From Pseudoduganella guangdongensis (GTDB lineage: Bacteria > Pseudomonadota > Gammaproteobacteria > Burkholderiales > Burkholderiaceae_D): 64,000 bases of DNA. Below are positions 34,795 to 44,400 of the stretch, piece by piece (within the stretch, counting starts at the first letter, position 1; the number at the start of each line of letters is the position of its first letter). The notes below the pieces were generated by a model. It was given only the letters and a program-made list of their open reading frames with translations. It was not told the origin of the DNA and made no database searches. The stretch lies in the NCBI RefSeq assembly GCF_009857475.1, contig NZ_WWCJ01000024.1, positions 1-64,000 on the forward strand, given 5' to 3'. Made by a program: the position numbers and the translations under genes.

Positions 34795-36447
34795 ATGCGT
34801 CGCATGAAACGACCATTCCTTTTGTGCTGCTTGCTGGTGTTGATGCCGCTCCAGGCTGCCGGTGCCATAGTGCTGGAAAGTCTGCGATTTGAGGAAGTCG
34901 GCGTGCCGTTTGCAGATTGCGGCCGCGTGCAGGCGCGAGGCGGATTACCGTTCTCCTTCGAGCAACTGCGCGCACAGAAGACTTATTGCCTGCGTGCCGG
35001 ATTCACGGTTGCGCGCCAGCCCGGACAGCCGCAGCGCCTGGGGTTGTCGATTCTGGCGGCCAGCGAAATTTACCTGGATGGTGTACGGGTGGGTGTCAAC
35101 GGGGTACCGGCGGATTCAGCCCCGGCCGAGCGGCAAGGGCTGGTCGATTACCACGTGACGCTGGCGCCGGGCCAACTCGCGGCAGGCCGGCACGAACTGG
35201 TGCTGAAGCTCTCGACATGGCACGGCAGTGACAGGATTCGCCATCAGTTTTACCAGCTAGCGATGGAAGATGCTGCGCCTGGTGCGGCGGGAACCATCCT
35301 GCCATTGATGTTGGCCGGAGCGCTGGCGCTGATGGCGCTGCTGTTCCTGGCCCTGTTGCTGCGCTACCAGCGCAACGCCCGGTGGGGCGTATTCAGTGCA
35401 CTGTGTGCGGCGGCCAGTGTGCTCTTGGTGGTGGAGGCGTGGCGCGGGGTGACGGGATACGCCTATGGTCTTCACCTGGCGCGTTTACTGGCGGTCCAGC
35501 TACTGACGGCAGTGTTCGGATTGCTGTTGCCGCTTTATTTCCTGGTGGCTTACCAGTTGCGGCGCAAAATGCTGGCAATGGGTGGGCTGGCGCTGGTCAT
35601 GGCGGGTATTGCCAGCAGCGGCATACCGTTCGATGCCATGGCTGCGCTTACCTTCAGTGTTGCCTTGTTAGCGAGCCTTGGCATCAACTTGCTGGCGTGG
35701 CGGCGCGGCCGTGGCGGCAGCGGTGCGGGTTTGGCCGTGGCGATCGGCGCGCTGGTGTTATGGCTGGTGCCGGGGGCGGGATTTTTCTCGGAAGCCGGGT
35801 TTGCCCTGGTAGTGTTCTTGCTGTTGTTTGCCATCCTTGGGCAGTTGCTGCGCCAGTTCATCCGCGACCGGGAGAAGGCGATGCTGGCGTCGCGCCTGGA
35901 GATCCAGTTGCTGCGCAAAAGCTTGCAACCGCATTTCCTGATGAATTCTTTAAGCCTGGTAGGGGAGTTGGTGCACCAGTCGCCGGCGCAGGCGGAGCAA
36001 TTCATTGAGGCGCTGGGAAGCGAGTTCCGCATGTTGGGCGATTACGCGAGCCATGTCACGATCCCCTTGGTGCGGGAGCTGGAACTTTGCCACAACTACC
36101 TCGCCATCATGGGTATGCGCTTGCAGCGAAGCTGCGTGCTGCATGTACGCGGCGAGCCGGGGGCGCTGTGCTTGCCGCCGGCTGTTTTGCTGACCTGCCT
36201 GGAGAATGCATTTTCACATAACCGTTATCGGGATGATCTGGCTTTCGACTTCAGCATCGAATGCGGGGAGGGACATGCCACGTTGGCGCTGGCCATGCCG
36301 CTGGCGGATGGTCGCAAACACCAGGGAAGCGGTACCGGCGCCACGTATATCCTTCATAGCTTGCGCGAAGCGTTCGCGGGGATGGCGAGTTTCCATAGCG
36401 GCCCACGCGATGGCATGTGGCGCGCTACGTTCAGGGTGCCGGCATGA
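34795..36447 (+). CDS. LytS-type membrane sensor histidine kinase
   Basis: A 550-residue sensor (an ATG at 34804 would give 547). A signal sequence is followed by a periplasmic beta-sandwich-like domain (about 25-160; RLGLSILAASEIYLDGVRVG, GRHELVLKLSTWHGSD). Then come six to seven membrane helices (about 168-360) and a His_kinase domain, with the phospho-acceptor His in LLRKSLQPHFLMNSLSLVGE (canonical form NPHFLFN; Asn is Gln here). The N box is LENAFSHN. The G-rich box is weakly conserved (GSGTGATYILHSLREAF), so ATP binding may be altered. It is coupled by ATGA to a LytTR response regulator. A TACAAT overlaps the first ATG, so a start at 34804 on a near-leaderless mRNA is possible. Confidence 0.85.
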   Translation: MRRMKRPFLLCCLLVLMPLQAAGAIVLESLRFEEVGVPFADCGRVQARGGLPFSFEQLRAQKTYCLRAGFTVARQPGQPQRLGLSILAASEIYLDGVRVGVNGVPADSAPAERQGLVDYHVTLAPGQLAAGRHELVLKLSTWHGSDRIRHQFYQLAMEDAAPGAAGTILPLMLAGALALMALLFLALLLRYQRNARWGVFSALCAAASVLLVVEAWRGVTGYAYGLHLARLLAVQLLTAVFGLLLPLYFLVAYQLRRKMLAMGGLALVMAGIASSGIPFDAMAALTFSVALLASLGINLLAWRRGRGGSGAGLAVAIGALVLWLVPGAGFFSEAGFALVVFLLLFAILGQLLRQFIRDREKAMLASRLEIQLLRKSLQPHFLMNSLSLVGELVHQSPAQAEQFIEALGSEFRMLGDYASHVTIPLVRELELCHNYLAIMGMRLQRSCVLHVRGEPGALCLPPAVLLTCLENAFSHNRYRDDLAFDFSIECGEGHATLALAMPLADGRKHQGSGTGATYILHSLREAFAGMASFHSGPRDGMWRATFRVPA

Positions 36448-37142
36448 GGGTGTTGGTTGTCGAGGACGAGCCTTTGATCGCACAGCGCCTGGCGCGCGAG
36501 GTGCGGGCCTTTTTTGGGGCCCGCTTGCAGGATTTGTCCATGGGCGATGATGTTGACGAAGTGTTGGGAACGCTGCGCGCTGGCGAGGTCGACTTACTGC
36601 TGCTTGATCTCAATTTACATGGGGATGACGGGTTCCGCTTGCTGCAGCTTGTTGGGGAGGGGGCTTTCCGCACCATTATCGTTTCGGCGCATGCTGAACA
36701 GGCGGTGCGGGCATTCGATTTCGGCGTGCTGGATTTTGTCGCCAAGCCGTTCAGCCAGTTGCGCTTGCAGCAGGCATTCCAGCGCTTTGCCGATAGTGCT
36801 GGCCAGGCGCGGGCGCGCTCGCTGCTGGTGAAGAAGATGGGAGGGATTGAATTGCTGCCCGTAGATAAGATCTGCCATGTTCGCGCGGATGGGCACTACT
36901 CGCAGGTGCGGATGTGTGACGGCAGCTGCCATTTCCATGACAGCTCGCTTGACCGGCTGCTGGAGGCCCTGCCGCCGCATTTCCTGCGTGTGCATCGGTC
37001 TTATGCGGTGAATTTGCAGCACTTTTCGCGGCTGCAGATTGAAGCTGGCGGCAAGTATTCGATCGACACGCATTTCGCCAGTGGTATTCCGGTTTCACGG
37101 AGTTTGTATCCGGTCGTGCGAAATGCGCTGACGAACCTCTGA
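36444..37142 (+). CDS. LytTR-family response regulator
   Basis: The ATG at 36444 overlaps the kinase stop (ATGA); 232 residues. The receiver (about 1-120) is complete: VVEDEPLIAQ acidic pair, acceptor Asp in LLLLDLNLHGDDGF, and Lys in DFVAKPFSQLRL. The LytTR DNA-binding domain (about 135-232) has VDKICHVRADGHYSQVRM, LPPHFLRVHRSYAVNLQHFS and the terminal IPVSRSLYPVV. It is the partner of the kinase just upstream and may bind the direct repeats at 34742-34775. Confidence 0.92.
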   Translation: MRVLVVEDEPLIAQRLAREVRAFFGARLQDLSMGDDVDEVLGTLRAGEVDLLLLDLNLHGDDGFRLLQLVGEGAFRTIIVSAHAEQAVRAFDFGVLDFVAKPFSQLRLQQAFQRFADSAGQARARSLLVKKMGGIELLPVDKICHVRADGHYSQVRMCDGSCHFHDSSLDRLLEALPPHFLRVHRSYAVNLQHFSRLQIEAGGKYSIDTHFASGIPVSRSLYPVVRNALTNL

Positions 37143-37211
37143 GGTAGCGCAAACTTGCAGCATTCGGGCGGGCGGACAATCAGACGTCCATGTCCGTTCC
37201 GGGAGGCCTCT

Positions 37212-37682
37212 ATGTCGCAGAGCTTGCTTGACGATCAATCGTGCAGGTCGGAAGATGGGGAAGGAGTCCCGCTTCAAGCACTGGAGAAGAAGGTGGATGC
37301 CTTGAGTTACGAGTTGTCATTGTTGCGCCAGCATATGGACAGTGGCTTTGCCCTTGTGCGTGCCGACACTGCGACGCGTTTTGCCGAGCAGGACTTGGCC
37401 ATCGCCAAGCGCTTTGCCGAGCAAGATCTGGCGATCGCGGAACGCTTTGCGAAACAAGACTTAGCCATCGCGGAACGCTTTGCCGAGATGGAGCGGCGCC
37501 AGCAAGCCAATATGCAAGCGCTGGCCAACCAGCTTCAAGCGCAAATGGTTGAAATGGACAAGCGGCAGGAGGCGCGCCAGGTCGAAATGTCGCGCCGACA
37601 GGATGCTTTCAGCCGCTGGATGGTAGGCTTGACGATGGCCGTGGTCGTCCTTGTGGCCCACATGGCCAGCCGCCTTTTTTAA
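37212..37682 (+). CDS. Coiled-coil tail-anchored protein with 11-residue repeats
   Basis: The ATG at 37212 follows GGGAGG (37201-37206); 156 residues. Residues 23-50 form a coiled coil; residues 56-88 are three 11-residue repeats (RFAEQDLAIAK, RFAEQDLAIAE, RFAKQDLAIAE) with a partial fourth (RFAEMERRQQ). A Gln/Met-rich helix continues to about 132, and a C-terminal membrane helix (W136-L155) ends the protein with only one residue after it. There is no signal peptide, so it is likely tail-anchored in the inner membrane with the helix in the cytoplasm. Eleven-residue periodicity favours a right-handed coiled coil. I know no function. It is 69 bp after the regulator gene and converges with the acetyltransferase, overlapping its end by 4 bp. 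Confidence 0.75.
   Translation: MSQSLLDDQSCRSEDGEGVPLQALEKKVDALSYELSLLRQHMDSGFALVRADTATRFAEQDLAIAKRFAEQDLAIAERFAKQDLAIAERFAEMERRQQANMQALANQLQAQMVEMDKRQEARQVEMSRRQDAFSRWMVGLTMAVVVLVAHMASRLF
37377..37475 (+). repeat. Three tandem 33-bp coding repeats
   Basis: Three in-frame 33-bp units encode the 11-residue repeats; copies differ mainly at third positions, so the array is old enough to have diverged but the protein repeat is kept. Copy-number variation among relatives would be expected. Confidence 0.85.
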
Positions 37683-38185
37683 GCCTGGTGCCGGTAGCGC
37701 AGGCAATCCAGTAGCCGGCCGGCGACGCGGGCCTGGTAAGGGGAGGGGCCTGCGAGGGTAAATCCGGCGCGCTCCAGGACGCGAGTGGAGGCAGCGTTGG
37801 CGACTGTCACATGAGCGTCGAGTCCAGTTAGCTGCCACTGGCCGTAAGCGAGTTCCATCAGGTGGCGCAATGCCACGCTGGCCAGGCCCCGGCCGCAGGC
37901 GTCTGCAGCAATACGATACCCGACTTCAGCACGGTGGGTGGCCGGGTTGATATCTTTCAGGTTGCAGCGACCAAGGATGGCGCCGTCGTCAGCGACCAAC
38001 AAACATGGATGCATGCTGCCAGCCGCATGGCGGTCGAGGTAGTCGTCGACATGGGCGGCAACCCCGGCCAGGCTATAGAAGTCCGGTGAGCGCGCGTCCA
38101 CGTGCGACTCGAACCAGGTGCGATTGGCGTGCTCGAACGCCAGGAGTGCCGGGACATCGGTTGGGCGGATAGTGCGGATTAGCAT
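37679..38185 (-). CDS. GNAT-family N-acetyltransferase (RimJ/RimL-like)
   Basis: A 168-residue acetyl-CoA-dependent acyltransferase. It begins MLIRTIRPTDVPALLAFEHA; the core strand and acetyl-CoA loop are AEVGYRIAADACGRGLASVA (Q/RxxGxG/A-type loop as CGRGLA), then LRHLMELAYGQWQLTGLDAH and NAASTRVLERAGFTLAG, typical of protein/peptide Ala or Ser acetyltransferases. The substrate is unknown. It converges with the tail-anchored gene, overlapping by 4 bp. Confidence 0.88.
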   Translation of the reverse strand: MLIRTIRPTDVPALLAFEHANRTWFESHVDARSPDFYSLAGVAAHVDDYLDRHAAGSMHPCLLVADDGAILGRCNLKDINPATHRAEVGYRIAADACGRGLASVALRHLMELAYGQWQLTGLDAHVTVANAASTRVLERAGFTLAGPSPYQARVAGRLLDCLRYRHQA

Positions 38186-38220
38186 GACGAAATCGGCATA
38201 ATGCGGGTATGATCGGGGCG

Positions 38221-38246
38221 AAAAAAAACCCCGCGGGGCGGGGCTT
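38221..38246 (-). terminator. Terminator of the cold-shock gene
   Basis: CCCCGC/GCGGGG arms with a GGG loop are preceded on the + strand by an A8 run, which is a T8 tract after the hairpin on the - strand. Confidence 0.8.
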
Positions 38247-38267
38247 TTCGTTGTCCGAGGCCAGGGA

Positions 38268-38471
38268 TTAGCTGGACTGGATGTTGGAAGCTTGCTTGCC
38301 TTTAGGGCCTTGCGTGACTTCGAACTGAACTTTTTGACCTTCTTTCAGGGTCTTGAAGCCGTTCATGTTAATAGCGGAGAAGTGTGCGAACAAATCCTCA
38401 CCGCCATCATCAGGAGTGATGAAGCCAAAACCTTTGGAGTCATTGAACCACTTAACGGTACCAGTTGCCAT
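38268..38471 (-). CDS. cspA: Cold-shock domain protein (CspA family)
   Basis: A 67-residue single cold-shock domain, an RNA chaperone binding single-stranded nucleic acid. The RNP1 motif KGFGFI and RNP2-type DLFAHFS are both present, in MATGTVKWFNDSKGFGFITP. It ends QASNIQSS. It has a long A+T-rich leader (about 115 nt from the promoter at 38594-38622), typical of cold-shock genes whose leader folds with temperature. Which paralogue it is cannot be told. Confidence 0.96.
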   Translation of the reverse strand: MATGTVKWFNDSKGFGFITPDDGGEDLFAHFSAINMNGFKTLKEGQKVQFEVTQGPKGKQASNIQSS

Positions 38472-38797
38472 TTTAAAAAAACTTTCAATAAAAACGAATC
38501 ACACGAGCCATAAAAGCAAGAAGCTTCCTGCCCCCTCCTCGACAACTCACTTCTTACCAACACATGTACATATCTGCACAAAGTCGATATCGCATTGTTG
38601 GCGGAACAATTTTTAATGTCAAGCGCTTTCACTAGCACACGGTGAGATTTTTGCAACAGCTATTTCGGCTGCACTTGATTTTGGCCAACTCTGCCGCCAT
38701 CTGCGGTGATCGGCGAAAACGCGTAAGATAAGTACTGGTGGAAATGCCCCCCTAAATGGGCGTTGCATCTAGTCTGAAAGCATTAGAATATAAGCGT
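38472..38797. other. Divergent regulatory region of cspA and clpS
   Basis: A 326-bp non-coding stretch. The left part is the cspA leader (- strand, low G+C with poly-A/poly-T tracts next to the start). The centre holds the cspA promoter. The right part is the clpS upstream region, with TTGCAT and TAGAATATAAG near 38763-38794 as a possible but poorly spaced promoter. An in-frame ATG at 38756 precedes the chosen clpS start. I see no other gene. Confidence 0.6.
38594..38622 (-). promoter_or_regulatory. Sigma-70-type promoter of cspA
   Basis: Read on the - strand: a perfect TTGACA (38617-38622), a 17-bp spacer and AACAAT (38594-38599). Transcription would start near 38587, giving a leader of about 115 nt. 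Confidence 0.7.
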
Positions 38798-39100
38798 ATG
38801 GCAACCAAGCATGAAACAGAAACCGTCCTGGAACGGCAGGCGATTAAGCCGCCACCTATGTACCAGGTGGCGCTACTCAATGACGACTACACTCCCATGG
38901 AGTTCGTAGTGGCCATAATCCAGGAGTATTTCAATAAGGACCGGGAAACGGCCACGCAAATTATGCTGAGTGTGCATCGCTATGGCAAAGGCGTGTGCGG
39001 CGTTTTCTCTAAAGATATAGCTTCAACCAAAGTGGAGTTTGTGTTAACGCATGCACGCAAGGCGGGGCACCCCCTGCAATGTGTGATGGAGGAAGTATGA
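38798..39100 (+). CDS. clpS: ClpAP adaptor ClpS
   Basis: A 100-residue adaptor that brings N-end-rule substrates to ClpAP. The substrate-binding motif is LLNDDYTPMEFVV, followed by YFNKDRETATQIMLSVHRYG and KGVCGVFSKDIASTKVEFV, all ClpS hallmarks. The ATG at 38798 is preferred to the one at 38756 because MATKHETETVLERQ matches the usual start. It is joined to clpA by an ATGA overlap. Confidence 0.96.
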   Translation: MATKHETETVLERQAIKPPPMYQVALLNDDYTPMEFVVAIIQEYFNKDRETATQIMLSVHRYGKGVCGVFSKDIASTKVEFVLTHARKAGHPLQCVMEEV

Positions 39101-41397
39101 TTGCGCAGGAATTAGAAGTAAGTTTGCATATGGCGTTTGTCGAGGCGCGGCAAGCACGGCACGAGTTCATCACCGTGGAACACCTGCTGCTGGCCTTGTT
39201 GGACAATCCATCGGCAGCCGAGGTGCTGCGCGCCTGCGCGGTGAATATTGAAGACCTGCGCAAGACGCTGACCAACTTCATCGGCGACAACACGCCGACC
39301 GTGCCGGGCACCGGCGAGGTGGACACCCAGCCAACCCTGGGCTTCCAGCGCGTGATCCAGCGCGCCATCATGCACGTGCAGTCGGCTTCCAACGGCAAGA
39401 AGGAAGTAACCGGCGCCAATGTGCTGGTGGCGATCTTCGGCGAGAAGGACTCGCACGCGGTGTACTACCTGCACCAGCAGGGCGTCACGCGCCTGGACGT
39501 GGTCAACTTCATCTCCCACGGCGTGCGCAAGGACCAGCAAATGGATTCCGGCAAAGCTTCCGAGGGCGTGGAAGAGGGCGCCGCACCGGAAGGCCAGGCC
39601 AAGGAGTCGCCGCTGGACCAGTTCACCCAGAACCTGAACAAGTCCGCCGCCGAAGGCAAGATCGACCCGCTGATCGGCCGCGAGGACGAAGTGGACCGCG
39701 TGATCCAGGTGCTGTGCCGCCGCCGCAAGAACAATCCGCTGCTGGTGGGCGAGGCCGGCGTGGGCAAGACCGCCATCGCCGAGGGTCTGGCGTACCGCAT
39801 CACCCAGAACGACGTGCCGGAGGTGCTGTCCAATGCCGTGGTCTATTCGCTCGATATGGGCGCGCTGCTGGCCGGCACCAAGTACCGCGGCGACTTCGAG
39901 CAGCGCCTGAAGGCGGTGCTGAAGCAGCTGAAGGACAACCCGAACGGCATCCTGTTCATCGACGAAATCCACACCATCATCGGCGCCGGTTCGGCCTCGG
40001 GCGGTACGCTGGATGCGTCCAACCTGCTCAAGCCTGCGCTGGCCAACGGCCAGCTGAAATGCATCGGCGCGACCACCTTCACGGAGTTCCGTGGCGTGTT
40101 CGAGAAGGACCATGCATTGAGCCGCCGCTTCCAAAAAGTGGACGTGAACGAGCCGACCGTGGAGCAGACCGTGCAAATCCTGCGCGGCCTGAAATCGCGC
40201 TTCGAGGAGCACCATGGCGTGAAATACTCGTCGTCGGCGCTGTCGACGGCGGCTGAACTGGCGGCGCGCTTCATCAACGACCGCCACCTGCCGGACAAGG
40301 CGATCGACGTGATCGACGAGGCGGGCGCCGCCCAGCGCATCCTGCCGAAGTCGAAGCAGAAGAAAACCATCGGCAAGACCGAGATCGAGGAAATCATCTC
40401 CAAGATCGCGCGTATTCCGCCGCAAACCGTCAACCAGGACGACCGCAGCAAGCTGCAGACCATCGATCGCGACCTGCGCAATGTCGTGTTCGGCCAGGAT
40501 CCGGCGATCGAAGCGCTGGCATCGGCGATCAAGATGGCGCGCGCCGGCCTGGGCAAGCAGGACAAGCCGATCGGCTCCTTCCTGTTCTCCGGTCCGACCG
40601 GCGTCGGCAAGACCGAGGTGGCCAAGCAGCTGGCCTTCATCCTGGGTATTGAGCTGATCCGCTTCGACATGTCCGAATACATGGAGCGCCATGCGGTGAG
40701 CCGCCTGATCGGCGCGCCGCCGGGCTATGTGGGTTACGACCAGGGCGGCCTGCTGACCGAGGCGGTCACCAAGAAGCCGCACGCGGTGCTGCTGCTGGAC
40801 GAGATCGAGAAGGCGCATCCGGATATCTTCAATATCCTGCTGCAGGTGATGGACCACGGCACGCTGACCGACAACAACGGCCGCAAAGCCGACTTCCGCA
40901 ACGTGATCATCATCATGACCACCAATGCGGGTGCGGAAAGCCTGCAGAAGCGCTCGATCGGCTTCACCGACAGCAAGGAAGCGGGCGACGAGATGGCGGA
41001 CATCAAGCGCATGTTCACGCCGGAGTTCCGCAACCGCCTGGATTCGATCATCAGCTTCCGCGCGCTGGACGAGGAGATCATCCTGCGCGTCGTGGACAAG
41101 TTCCTGATGCAGCTGGAAGAGCAGCTGCACGAGAAAAAGGTGGAAGCGATCTTCAGCGAGAAGCTGCGCAAGTTCCTGGCGAAGAAGGGCTTCGATCCGC
41201 TGATGGGCGCGCGTCCGATGTCGCGCCTGATCCAGGATATGATCCGCAAGGCGCTGGCCGACGAACTGCTGTTCGGCCGCCTGGTCAGCGGCGGGCGCGT
41301 GATCGTCGACCTGGACGACGCGGAAGCGATCAAGCTGGAGTTCCCGGAGCCGGATGCGGCGCCGACCCCGCCGCCGGAAACCGTCGAAGTCGAATAA
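39097..41397 (+). CDS. clpA: ATP-dependent Clp protease ATP-binding subunit ClpA
   Basis: A 766-residue AAA+ unfoldase of the ClpAP protease; the ATG at 39097 overlaps the clpS stop. The Clp N-domain (about 1-145) starts MIAQELEVSLHMAFVEARQA. The first AAA+ module has Walker A GEAGVGKT and Walker B ILFIDEIHTIIGAG; the second has GPTGVGKT, the pore loop GYVGYDQGG, and LLLDEIEKAHPDIFNILLQV. The C-terminal segment has GARPMSRLIQDMIRKALADE and ends in an acidic/Pro tail. The clpS-clpA pairing is the standard order. A terminator follows. Confidence 0.97.
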   Translation: MIAQELEVSLHMAFVEARQARHEFITVEHLLLALLDNPSAAEVLRACAVNIEDLRKTLTNFIGDNTPTVPGTGEVDTQPTLGFQRVIQRAIMHVQSASNGKKEVTGANVLVAIFGEKDSHAVYYLHQQGVTRLDVVNFISHGVRKDQQMDSGKASEGVEEGAAPEGQAKESPLDQFTQNLNKSAAEGKIDPLIGREDEVDRVIQVLCRRRKNNPLLVGEAGVGKTAIAEGLAYRITQNDVPEVLSNAVVYSLDMGALLAGTKYRGDFEQRLKAVLKQLKDNPNGILFIDEIHTIIGAGSASGGTLDASNLLKPALANGQLKCIGATTFTEFRGVFEKDHALSRRFQKVDVNEPTVEQTVQILRGLKSRFEEHHGVKYSSSALSTAAELAARFINDRHLPDKAIDVIDEAGAAQRILPKSKQKKTIGKTEIEEIISKIARIPPQTVNQDDRSKLQTIDRDLRNVVFGQDPAIEALASAIKMARAGLGKQDKPIGSFLFSGPTGVGKTEVAKQLAFILGIELIRFDMSEYMERHAVSRLIGAPPGYVGYDQGGLLTEAVTKKPHAVLLLDEIEKAHPDIFNILLQVMDHGTLTDNNGRKADFRNVIIIMTTNAGAESLQKRSIGFTDSKEAGDEMADIKRMFTPEFRNRLDSIISFRALDEEIILRVVDKFLMQLEEQLHEKKVEAIFSEKLRKFLAKKGFDPLMGARPMSRLIQDMIRKALADELLFGRLVSGGRVIVDLDDAEAIKLEFPEPDAAPTPPPETVEVE

Positions 41398-41413
41398 ACC
41401 GGCATAGCGCCGC

Positions 41414-41441
41414 AAAAACCCGCTCACAGAGCGGGTTTTTT
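41414..41441 (+). terminator. Rho-independent terminator of clpSA
   Basis: A 12-bp stem AAAAACCCGCTC/GAGCGGGTTTTT around ACA, ending in a T run. Confidence 0.93.
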
Positions 41442-41483
41442 ATTGCACAATCGTGAGCGGTTTAATCATCTTTTATAAACGTA

Positions 41484-44400
41484 ATGAATAAATCCATCCT
41501 GCTTTCGCTTGGCCTGCTGGCCGCCACAGCCGGCGCCCATGCCGCCGACCCATATGTCCGATTCCCCGCCGTGCGCGGCGACACGGTGGTCTTCACCGCC
41601 GAAGGCGACCTGTGGAAAGCCGGCGTCGCCGGCGGCCCGGCGCAACGCCTGACCACGCATGCCGGTTCCGAGACCCAGGCCGCCATTTCGCCGGACGGCC
41701 AGTGGCTGGCCTTCGTGGCCAGCTATGAAGGCGCGCCGGAAGCCTACGTCATGCCGCTGGCCGGCGGCCTGCCCAAGCGCCTGACCTTCGCCAACGAGAA
41801 TGTGCGCGTGCTGGGCTGGACCGCCAAGGGCGAGGTGCTGGTGGCGCTGCCGACCCAGACCGGCCCGCGCAACCGCTGGGAAGTGGCGGCGCTGCAGCCC
41901 GACACCCTGGCGCGCCGCAGCTTCCCGGTGGCCGACGCCAACGACGCGGTGCTGGACGATGCAGGCAAGACGCTGTATTTCACCCGCCTCGGCCTGCTGA
42001 TGACCGGCGACAATGTGCGCCGCTACCGCGGTGGCGCGACGGCCCAGCTGTGGCGCTACGACGTGGACGGCGGCGGCGAGGCGCGCCCGGTATTCCAAGG
42101 CGACACGGCCAATTTCAAACGCCCGATGTGGTGGAAGGGCCGCCTGTACTTCGTCAGCGACCGCGACGGCGCCGACAATATCTGGTCCGCCAACGCGGAC
42201 GGCGGCGACCTGCGCGCGCATACCCAGCACAAGGACTGGGATGTGCGCAACGCCGCGCTGGGCGACGGCCGCATCGTCTACCAGCTGGGCGCGGACGCGC
42301 AGCTGCTGGACCTGGACAGCGGCGCCACCCGCGCGCTGAAGGTGTCGCTGCTGTCGGACTTCGACCAGCAGCGCACGCGCCAGGTCCGCTCGCCGCTGGA
42401 GGCCCTGACCAATACCGCGCTGTCGGCGCGCGAGGAGCGCGTGGTGCTGACCGCGCGCGGGCGCGTCAGCATTGCCGGCACCGGCAGCCTGCGCCGGGTC
42501 GAGATCGCCATCCCGGAAGGCGCGCGCGCCCGTGACGCGGTCTTCAGCCACGACGAGAAATCGGTCTACGCCATCGTCGACACCAGCGGCGAGAACGAGA
42601 TCTGGAAGTTCGCCGCCGACGGCTCCGGCAAGGCCGAGCGCCTGACCACCGACGGCAACAACCACCGCTGGGCGATCTACCCTTCGCCGGACGGCAAGTG
42701 GCTGGCGCACAATGACAAGAAAGGCCGCATGTGGCTGCTGGACCTGGCCACGCGCGTGAACACCCTGGTGGACGACGCCGGCAAGGCGGCCGGCATCGAC
42801 CAGCACGACCCGGCCGTGTGGTCGCCCGACAGCCGCTACCTGGCCTTCGTGCGCTCCGACACGGACGCGCAGCGCGACCAGGTCGGCCTGTACGCGGTGG
42901 AGGGCAAGCAGCTGGCCTTCGTGACGGGCGACCGCTATCCGTCCGAGTCGCCGGTGTTCTCGCCGGACGGCCGCTGGCTGTACTTCCTGTCGGCGCGCAA
43001 TTTCACGCTGGCCAACGGCTCGCCATGGGGCGACCGCAATATGGGCCCGGTGTTCGACAAGCGCGTCGGCGTGTTCGCGCTGGCCCTGCAGCCGGGCAAC
43101 CGCTTCCCCTTCAAGCCGGACGATGAGTTGAGCAAGGCGGGCGCCAAGCCGGCCGAAACGCCGGAGGAGAAGGCGGCGGAAAAGGCGGTCGAGAAGGCGG
43201 TCGAGAAAGTGGCCGACGCCAAGGCCGACAAGGCGGCCGGTGGTGTGCCTGCCAAGCCAGGCGCGCCGGCCAAGCCTGCGCTGCCGGCCATCGTGTTCGC
43301 CGGCCTGGCCGAGCGCGTGTACGAAGTGCCGCTGGCTCCCGGCAATTACCGCGACCTGGCGGTGGACGACAAGCGCCTGTATTTCCTGGAGCGCGAGGGC
43401 AGCGACGGCCGTTCCACGCTCAAGACGCTGGCCATTGCGCGCAACAATCCGCAGCCGGAAGTGTTTGCCGCCAATGTGCGCAGTTTTGAGCTGTCCGGCG
43501 ACCGCAAACGCGTGTTCTACCGCAGCTTCTCGGCCAGCGGCCCGGGCGATATGCTGATCGTGGACGCGGGCGCCAAGCAGCCGGCCGACATCAGCAAGGC
43601 CAAGGTGCGCGTGGAGGATTGGACCTTCGTCTCCAACCCGCGCCTGGAATGGAAGCAGATGTTCAACGACGCCTGGCGCATGCACCGCGATTTCCTGTAC
43701 GACGCCAAGATGCGCGGCGTGGACTGGAACCTGGTGCGCTCCAAGTACACGCCGCTGGTCGAACGCGTGACCGAGCGTGCGGAGCTGAACGACATCCTGG
43801 GCATGATGGTGGCCGAAGTCGGCGCCCTGCATTCGCAGGTGCAGCCGGGCGATATCCGCCGTCCCGCGCCGGAGGGCAGCCCGGCCGGCCTGGGCGCCGT
43901 GCTGGCGCGCACCGCCAAGGGCTACCGCGTCGAGCATGTCTACCGCACCGAGCCCGAGCTGCCGAATGCGCGCGGGCCGCTGGCGCAGCCGGACGTGGAC
44001 GTGCGCGAGGGCGACACCATCACCGCCGTCAACGGCAAGCCGGTGCTCGAGGCGCGCGATATTTCCGACCTGCTGCTGAATCAGGCCGACAAGCAGGTGC
44101 TGCTGAACGTGGTCACGGCCAAGGGCGCGCAGCGCTCGGTGATCGTGACGCCGGTGGCGCAGGCGCGCCATGCGACCCTGCGCTACGGCGACTGGGAGCA
44201 AAGCCTGGCGCGCAAGGTGGATGAAGCCTCCAAAGGCCGCATCGGCTACCTGCACCTGCGCGCCATGGGGCCGAACGATATCGCCACCTTCGCGCGCGAG
44301 TTCTACGCCAACGTCAACCGCGACGGCCTGATTATCGATGTGCGCCGCAACCAGGGCGGCAATATCGACAGCTGGATCATCGAGAAGCTGCTGCGCAAGG

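Noticed and set aside
38784..38794. TAGAATATAAG before clpS as a firm promoter
   Set aside because: With TTGCAT at 38763-38768 the spacing is 15 or 20 bp, neither optimal, so it was not listed as a promoter.
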